From DASQFQ01 sp963811595 (GTDB lineage: Bacteria > Actinomycetota > Thermoleophilia > Solirubrobacterales > Solirubrobacteraceae), in NCBI GenBank assembly GCA_963811595.1, contig CAWERW010000016.1:402875-466874 (forward strand): a stretch of 64,000 nucleotides of DNA, written 5' to 3'. A model generated the notes under the pieces. The model worked only from the letters and a program-made list of their open reading frames with translations. It had not been told where the DNA came from and did no database searches. This document shows, one piece after another, positions 58,472 to 64,000 of this stretch. A program made the translations under genes and the position numbers. Within the stretch, counting starts at the first letter, position 1; every line of letters begins with the position of its first letter.

Positions 58472-60653
58472 CGGGTCGCGGAGCTCCCGGCCTTGAACCG
58501 GTCGTTGCCGAGATCGAACCAGTTGGAGAGGATCAACCGCGCCGCCGGGGCCGCCGTCTCGGCGCCGAAGCCGCCCTTCTCAACGGTGACGACGACGACG
58601 ATGGGGCGGCTGGGATGGGGCACATAGGCGGCGTACCAGGACTGGTCGGGCTGCCCGACGCGCTCCACGGTACCGGTCTTGCCGTAGACCGTGAGCCTGC
58701 CGCCCGCAAAGCCCGAGAAGACATCTGCGGAGGTGCCGTCGGTCTCCATCGCCGCCCGCCGCAGGCCGTCCATGATCGTGGCCTGGTTGGTGTCGGAGAA
58801 CTTCAGCCGCCGCTTGGTCGGTGGTGCGGAACTGCTCGACCGCGCGGCCGAGGCCGTCCTCGACGCTCATGCCCAGGTGCGGGCGCACGACCTTGCCGCC
58901 GTTGGCGATCGCCGAGTAGGCCGTCGCCATCTGCAGCGGCGTGGCCTGGAGGTCGCCCTGGCCGACGGAGAAGTTGACGTTGTCGCCCGTGGACCACGGG
59001 CGCTCGATGCCGCCGCAGGCCTTCAGCGCCGCCAGCGTCTGGGCGGGCACCTTCTCGCGCTTGACGCAGCGCGAGTACTTCGCGAAGCCGGCGTCGCGCC
59101 ATTTGCGGTCGGGCACGAGGCCGTCGAACTCACCCGGGATGTCGATCCCCGTCCGGTGGCCGAGGCCGAGGCGCCGGGCCCACTTCTGGATGATCGGGCC
59201 GCGCGAGTTGGCCCGCTCGCCGAGCGTGTAGAAGAAGACGTCGGAGGAGACCTGGAGCGCGCGCGGCATCGCGAGCGAGCCGTAGCGGGCGTTGCGCGCG
59301 TTGCGGAAGACCTGCGGGCCGAGCTTGAACTCGCCGTCGTCGAAGATCGTCTGCGTCGGCGTGATGATGCCCTCCTCCAGCGCCGCCATCGCCGTGATCG
59401 GCTTGAAGGTCGAGCCGGTCGGATAGGCGGCGGCGATCGCGCGGTTGAACAGCGGCGCGCCGTTCTCCTCGGAGTTGAGCGTGTCGAAGGTCTTCTGCGA
59501 CAGCGGCTTGGCGAAGACGTTGGCGTCGAAGGACGGGTAGGAGCCGAGCGCGAGCACCTCGCCGTTGCTCGGGTCCATCGCCACGTAGGCGCCCGCCTTC
59601 GACGGGTTGCCGTTCGCGTTGGCGGCCGCCGATCGCGCGCTTCATCGCGTTGTTGGCGGCGCGCTGGAGGTCGAGGTCGAGCGTCAGGCGCAGCCGCTGG
59701 CCCTGCTGGGGCTCGCGGCGCGTGACCTCGCGGCGGTCGTCGCGGTTGCCGAGCGCGTTGATGACGACGCGCGTGTAGCCGTCCTGGCCGCGCAGGTAGC
59801 GGTCGTAGGTCTCCTCGATGCCGTCCTTGCCGATGCGCGTGCCCGCGGCGACGCCGCGGTACTTCTTCTTCTTCAGCTCCTTGGGCGAGATCTCGCGCAG
59901 CGTCCCGAACAGCTGGGCGGCGAGCTCCTTGTGCGGATAGGAGCGCAGGAACAGCTTCTCGACGTCGACCCCGGGGAACTCGTCCTTGCGCTCCTTGAGG
60001 TAGTTGAAGGCGGCGCGCGGGACGTCCGTCTTGACCGTGACGTTCGAGTACGGCGCCTCCGCGATCCCCTCGATCACCCGCCGGTGGATCGTGCGCGAGC
60101 GACATGCCGAGGACGCGGCCGAGCCGCTTGAAGCTGCTGCGCAGCCGCGGCTCGCCCGCCGGCATCGGCGGGACGGCGACTGGTCGGGCGCGGCGCGAGG
60201 CGCGCACCAGCACGCGCCGCTCGCGGCGCTCGGCGCGCGTGTAGCGGCGCTCCTCCTCGCGGCGGCGTGCGCTCGAGCGAGCGCAGCTGGCCGGCGGCGG
60301 CGAGGCGCGTGCGCTCGGCGCTCGAGCGCGCGGCGCGGTAGGAGTCGGCGACCTTCAGCTCGGCGTCGGGGAGCCCGCTCGGCACGATCTGCACGACCGG
60401 CGCCACGCGCGTGCGCACGAGCCGGTTGCCGTCGCGGTCGACGATGTCGCCGCGCGGCGCCTCGATCTTGATCTTGCGCACGCGGTTCTCGCGCGCCTGG
60501 GTCACGTAGTCCTCGCCCGAGAGCACCTGCAGGAACCACAGGCGGAAGAAGATGACCGCGAACAGCACGAACGCGAAGCCGCCGAGCACGGCCACGCGCA
60601 CCGCGAGCTGCGGCGTGATGGCGGGGCGGCGCTCTTCGAGGTTGGGAGGGCAT
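58468..60653 (-). CDS. mrdA: Penicillin-binding protein 2 (class B), with apparent frameshifts
   Basis: Transpeptidase partner of RodA, about 725 aa after repair. N-terminal helix (AVLGGFAFVLFAVIFFRLWFLQVLSGEDY), PBP dimerisation domain (ENRVRKIKIEAPRGDIVDRDGN), transpeptidase SxxK in YPTGSTFKPITA, SxN in SSDVFFYT (SSD variant) and KTG in VYGKTGTVERVG. The coding sequence is spread over several frames with breaks near 60645 (extra C after the start, MPSNLEERRPAITPQ), 60270, 60100, 59620 and 58815. All active-site motifs survive, so sequence errors are the likely cause. Confidence 0.88.
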
Positions 60654-61215
60654 CACGCGCGGGAGATCGGGCTGAGCCCGCCGGTCGTGTAGGCACGCCG
60701 GCGGCGGCGCCGCGGGTCGTCGGGCAGGAAGGGCTCGAGCACGCGCCGCACGAGCAGGTAGACCGGCAGCGCGAGCAGCGTGTTGAGGACGATCGTGAGC
60801 AGGATCTGGCGGACGAGCAGCAGCGAGACCGGCGCGTCGACGCCGAGCAGGAACTGCATGACCGAGAAGCCGATCGCGTAGACGCCGGTCGCGATCGCGC
60901 CGACGGCGACCGGGACGAGGCCGTGCGCCGGGTCGCGCAGCTCGCGCAGGCGGCCCGCGCCGTAGCCGACCGCGGTCAGCACGAGCGAGGAGATGCCGAG
61001 CGTCTGCAGCAGGGCGGTGTCGATGAAGAGGCCGATCGAGAAGCCGAACAGCGCGCCCGGGCACCGAGCCCATCAGCAGCCCGACGGTCGCGACCAGCAG
61101 CGGCGAGAGGTCGGCCGGCACGCCGAACACGGTGATCTGGGCGACCGTGGTCAGCTGCAGGATGCCCCCGAGCAGGCCGAGGGCGGCGAGGCGGCCGATG
61201 ACGGGGCGCGGTCAC
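60653..61215 (-). CDS. mreD: Rod-shape determining protein MreD, with two apparent frameshifts
   Basis: Small polytopic membrane protein of the elongasome, 186 aa after removal of two extra bases (near 61205 in a CCCC run and near 61060). VIGRLAALGLLGGILQLTTVAQITVFGVPADLSPLLVATVGLL, then GALFGFSIGLFIDTALLQTLGISSLVLTAVGYGAG, then two further helices; blocks are listed in order. The GTG start overlaps the mreC stop and the TGA overlaps the mrdA start by 4 nt or fewer. Confidence 0.82.
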
Positions 61216-62101
61216 GGCGCCGCGGTCCCCGTCGAGGCCTGCAGCTCGGTCGCCGGCTTGGTCAGGACCTCGACGTACTCGAGCCGGCGCAGGTCGGCGG
61301 CGGGCCGGACGTGGATGCGGCGGTCGAGCTCGCCCTCGCCCTCGTCGACGCGGTGCACCGTGCCGATCAGGATCCCGGGCGGGAACAGGGACTTCAGCCG
61401 CGTCGAGACCGTGCCGGCGGTCACGATCCGCTCGCCCTCGCGTGACGAGCTTGCCGCGCGGGACGAGCTCGAGCAGCAGGTCGCCGGGCGCGCCGACCGC
61501 GGGGTCGAGCGACCCCGGCTCGCCGGAGCGTGCCGCCTTCGCGGAGACGCCGAACTCCTGGTCGGTGAGCAGCATCACGATCGCGTTGCCGTTGGAGACC
61601 GACTTGACCTTGCCGATCAGGCCCTCGCCGTTGATCACGGGCTGGTCGGGGCGCACGCCGTCGCTCGAGCCCTTGTTGATCTCGACGGTCGAGTACCAGG
61701 TGCTCGGCGAGCGCGCGAAGACGCGCGCGATCACCGGCTGGTAGGCCTTCATGCCGCCGCGCCGTGTTGATGTCGAGCAGCGAGCGCAGCTGCTTGTTCT
61801 CGGCGCCGTCGACCTGCAGCTGGGTGACCTCCTGGCGCAGCGCGTCGCGCTCCTTCTTGAGCTTGTCGCGCTCGTCCTTGGCGTCGAGCGTCGAGCCGAA
61901 CCAGCCGAAGAGGTCGCGGACCGGCTTGACGACGCGGTTCGCGCCCTCCTGGATCGGCGCGAGCACCTCCATCGCACCGCGCTGGACGCTGTGCAGACCG
62001 CCTGAGCTGGATTCGCCGAAGTAGGCGGTGAGCAGGGTCAGCGAGAGGGCGACGAGGACGGCAAGCACCGCTCTTCGTCGCCGTACCGCTTTGTCGTACA
62101 T
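61212..62101 (-). CDS. mreC: Rod-shape determining protein MreC, with two apparent frameshifts
   Basis: Periplasmic scaffold of the elongasome, 295 aa after repair. N-terminal membrane helix (VLAVLVALSLTLLTAYF), coiled coil (DAKDERDKLKKERDALRQEVTQLQ), then the beta-domain VIARVFARSPSTWYSTVEINKG, NGEGLIGKVKSV, and TRLKSLFPPGILIGTV. Extra bases near 61755 and 61441 break the frame; both lie between conserved blocks. The 31-bp gap to mreB suggests one mre operon. Confidence 0.88.
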
Positions 62102-62132
62102 GCGGAAAGTGTCTCCAAGATGGTTGCGTTCT

Positions 62133-63188
62133 TCATCGCCGTGGCCGGCGGTTGTTACGCGAGTTGTTGCGGTTCGAGCGGTGGATCGCCTCGAACTCCT
62201 CGAGCGACCGGCCCGATCCGACCGCGACGCAGGTCAGCGGCGACTCGGCGCGGTGCGCGGGCATCTGGGTCTCCTCGCGCAGCCGCTCGTCGATGCCCTG
62301 CAGCAGCGAGCCCCCGCCGGCCAGCATGATCCCGCGGTCCATGATGTCGGACGCGAGCTCGGGCGGCGTGCGGTCGAGCGTCTCCTTGATGGCGTCGATG
62401 ATCTGCACGAGCGGCTCCTCGAGCGCCGCGCGGACCTCCTCGGAGGTCAGCACCACGGTCTTGGGCAGCCCGGACACGAGGTCGCGCCCGCGGATCTCGG
62501 CCTGGACCTCCTCCTCGAGCGGGTAGGCCGACCCGATCTCGAGCTTGACCTCCTCCGCCGTCTGCTGGCCGATCAGGAGCTTGTACTCCTTCTTGACGTA
62601 GTTGATGATCGCCTCGTCGAGCTCGTCGCCGCCGACGCGGATCGACTGCGAGACGACGATGCCGCCGAGCGAGATGACGGCGACCTCCGACGTCCCGCCG
62701 CCGATGTCGACCACCATGTTGCCGGTCGGCTCGCCGACCGGCAAACCGGCGCCGATGGCGGCGGCCATCGGCTCCTCGATCAGGTACGCCTGGCGGGCTC
62801 CGGCGCTCAGGCACGCCTCCTCGACCGCGCGCTTCTCCACCCCGGTCACGCCGGAGGGAACGCAGACCACGACGCGCGGGTGCGCCCAGCGGTTCTGGTG
62901 CACCTTCTGGATGAAGTGCCGGAGCATCTCCTCCGTGACGTCGAAGTCGGCGATCACGCCGTCCTTGAGCGGCCGGATCGCCGAGATCGTCCCCGGCGTG
63001 CGGCCGAGCATGCGCTTGGCCTCGATCCCCACGGCGTGGACCTCGCCGGTGCGCGAGTCGATCGCGACCACCGAGGGCTCGGAGAGCACGATGCCGCGCC
63101 CGCGCACGTAGACGAGGGTGTTGGCCGTGCCGAGGTCGACCGCCATGTCGCGGCCACCGAAACCGGTGAGGTACGAGAAGAAGCCCAT
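62133..63188 (-). CDS. mreB: Rod-shape determining protein MreB
   Basis: Actin-like ATPase, 351 aa, that guides lateral wall synthesis. DLGTANTLVYVRGRGIVLSEPSVVA, the phosphate-2 region MVVDIGGGTSEVAVISLGGIV and adenosine motif IMLAGGGSLLQGIDERL are present and the frame is unbroken. Actinobacteria with tip growth often lack MreB; its presence with RodA, PBP2, MreC and MreD points to rod-shaped lateral growth. No good ribosome binding site is seen at the ATG. Confidence 0.96.
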   Translation of the reverse strand: MGFFSYLTGFGGRDMAVDLGTANTLVYVRGRGIVLSEPSVVAIDSRTGEVHAVGIEAKRMLGRTPGTISAIRPLKDGVIADFDVTEEMLRHFIQKVHQNRWAHPRVVVCVPSGVTGVEKRAVEEACLSAGARQAYLIEEPMAAAIGAGLPVGEPTGNMVVDIGGGTSEVAVISLGGIVVSQSIRVGGDELDEAIINYVKKEYKLLIGQQTAEEVKLEIGSAYPLEEEVQAEIRGRDLVSGLPKTVVLTSEEVRAALEEPLVQIIDAIKETLDRTPPELASDIMDRGIMLAGGGSLLQGIDERLREETQMPAHRAESPLTCVAVGSGRSLEEFEAIHRSNRNNSRNNRRPRR

Positions 63189-63286
63189 GAGGAGGAACCC
63201 TGCGCGCGCGACCGGGGCGTGGAGCCCGAAGGGGTCACGCGCGGTGGCGGCAGTCTACCGAACGCCCTGCGCGGAACCCCTGGAAA

Positions 63287-63845
63287 TCAGGCCGTCGGCA
63301 GCAGGTCCGGGCGCAGCTCCAGCAGGCGCGCGAGCGGCAGCCCGACGACGTTCAGATAATCGCCCCGGATTTCGGTGATCAGCACCGCGCCGCGGCCCTG
63401 GATCGCGTAGCCGCCGGCACGCCCCTCCCACTCCCTCGACCTCACGTACCACTCGAGGGTCGAGCGGTCGAGGGTTCGGAACGTCACGGCGGTCGCTCGA
63501 CCGCGTAGCGAGCAGCTCGCCGCGCCCCGGCGAGGGACGACGCCGCCGACCACCTCGTGGGTGCGGCCGGACAGGCGCGCAAGGAAGCTCCCGCGCCTGC
63601 TGCTCGTCGCCCGGCTTGCCGAGGATGTCGCCGTCGAGCGCCACGTCGGTGTCGGCGCCGAGCACGAGTGCGTCGCCGGCGCCCGCCGACACGCGCGAGC
63701 GCCTTGCGGCGGGCGTTCTCCTCCGCGACCCACGCGCGGGTCGCCCGCGCGTCTCCTCCTCGACGCCGGAGACCCGGACCTCGAACGGGATCCCGGCCTG
63801 CTCGAGGATCGCCCGCCGCTGCGGCGAGGCGGACGCGAGGATCAG
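63287..63845 (-). CDS. maf: Maf-like nucleotide pyrophosphatase, with apparent frameshifts
   Basis: About 186 aa after repair. LILASASPQRRAILEQAGIPFEV is the family N-terminus; LGADTDVALDGDILGKPGDEQQAREFL and GYAIQGRGAVLITEIRGDYLNVVGLPLARL the active-site and C-terminal blocks. Frame changes are needed near 63750, 63690, 63585 and 63525. The only start in place is CTG at 63843-63845, in a CTGA overlap with the ndk stop that mirrors the ATGA/GTGA overlaps used elsewhere. Maf proteins hydrolyse non-canonical nucleotides. Confidence 0.82.
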
Positions 63846-64000
63846 AGGTCGGGGAAGAACAGCTTCGGCCTCGCGCTCGGCGGACTCCGGGGAGTCGGAG
63901 CCGTGGACCATGTTCTGGCCGACCGCGACGGCGAAGTCGCCGCGGATCGAGCCGGTGGTGGCCTCGAGCGGGTTGGTGGCGCCGATCACCTGGCGGGCGG
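63842..64000 (-). CDS. ndk: Nucleoside diphosphate kinase, C-terminal part (runs off window)
   Basis: The last about 52 residues of Ndk: GATNPLEATTGSIRGDFAV and the signature NMVHGSDSPESAEREAE with the active-site His. Removing one extra G near 63864 gives the expected end LFFPDL and a TGA at 63842-63844. Balances NTP pools. The N-terminus lies outside the window. Confidence 0.88.

Noticed and set aside
58468..62101. Genuine pseudogenes in the mrdA-mreD-mreC group
   Set aside because: The breaks are single-base, often in C runs, and conserved motifs continue in the next frame; rodA and mreB beside them are intact. Sequence error is the simpler reading.

Overview
The window is one contiguous piece of a very GC-rich bacterial chromosome. 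Class assignment is by inference: an actinobacterium of the Thermoleophilia/Solirubrobacterales type. Supporting points are the high GC, the short 4-nt ATGA/GTGA gene overlaps, the Tad pilus locus without a secretin, and the housekeeping order rng-rplU-rpmA / obg-proB-proA-nadD-rsfS. No integrase, transposase, phage gene or CRISPR array was seen.

Layout. 1-2.8 kb: trpD(partial)-trpG-trpE-hisIE, all on minus. 2.9-10.6 kb: a secreted FG-GAP/collagen-like protein, a phytoene/squalene-synthase plus FAD-reductase pair, an ArsA-like ATPase, an epimerase and two bacterial PH-domain proteins, followed by a pair of long hairpin repeats (10.6-10.77 kb). 10.8-13.7 kb: yqeY-phoH-ybeY-era on minus. 13.8-24.2 kb: a Tad/Flp pilus region with flp pilin, an embedded NarL-type two-component system, tadC, tadB, tadA, tadE, a TadZ-TadE fusion, cpaB, and a divergent gene joining a pilin-type N-terminus to two cell-wall-hydrolase domains, then a lipoprotein. 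24.2-31.6 kb: unknown zinc-ribbon and membrane proteins, a DUF192 gene, hrcA-dnaJ-prmA, and a HadA/HadB dehydratase pair. 31.6-42.4 kb: lepA, murJ, rpsT, holA, comEC-comEA, leuS and a LamG protein. 42.4-49.1 kb: tRNA-Ala, then obg-DUF354-proB, an arsR-AHSA1 pair, proA-nadD-rsfS. 49.1-54.6 kb: an SDR, a 1106-aa Ig-like repeat protein, a glucose-dehydrogenase-like enzyme and a small secreted protein lie between obg and rpmA. 54.6-64 kb: rpmA, rplU, rng, then the elongasome set rodA-mrdA-mreD-mreC-mreB, maf and ndk (partial).

Most unusual signals. (i) A 165-bp element occurs twice (13075-13239 and 18096-18260), each time filling exactly the gap between two co-directional genes, supplying the stop codon of the upstream gene and the ribosome binding site of the downstream gene. 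The copies differ at 13 positions without indels, and four of these differences preserve pairings of a predicted RNA fold. (ii) The Tad locus carries a TadZ ATPase fused in one chain to a TadE pseudopilin with an intact prepilin-peptidase site at the junction, a pilin-M15 peptidase-lysozyme-like fusion, a built-in two-component system, and a shared inverted-repeat box upstream of its three transcription units. (iii) Two about 70-bp palindromic units sit in opposite orientation between convergent genes with compensatory stem changes. (iv) Five convergent gene pairs overlap by exactly CTAG.

Sequence quality. Reading frames are clean from about 0.84 to 55.1 kb. trpG and nearly every gene from rplU to ndk carry single-base frame breaks, many in short C or G runs, while the broken proteins are otherwise well conserved and essential. 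I read these as sequencing or assembly errors, not as real pseudogenes.
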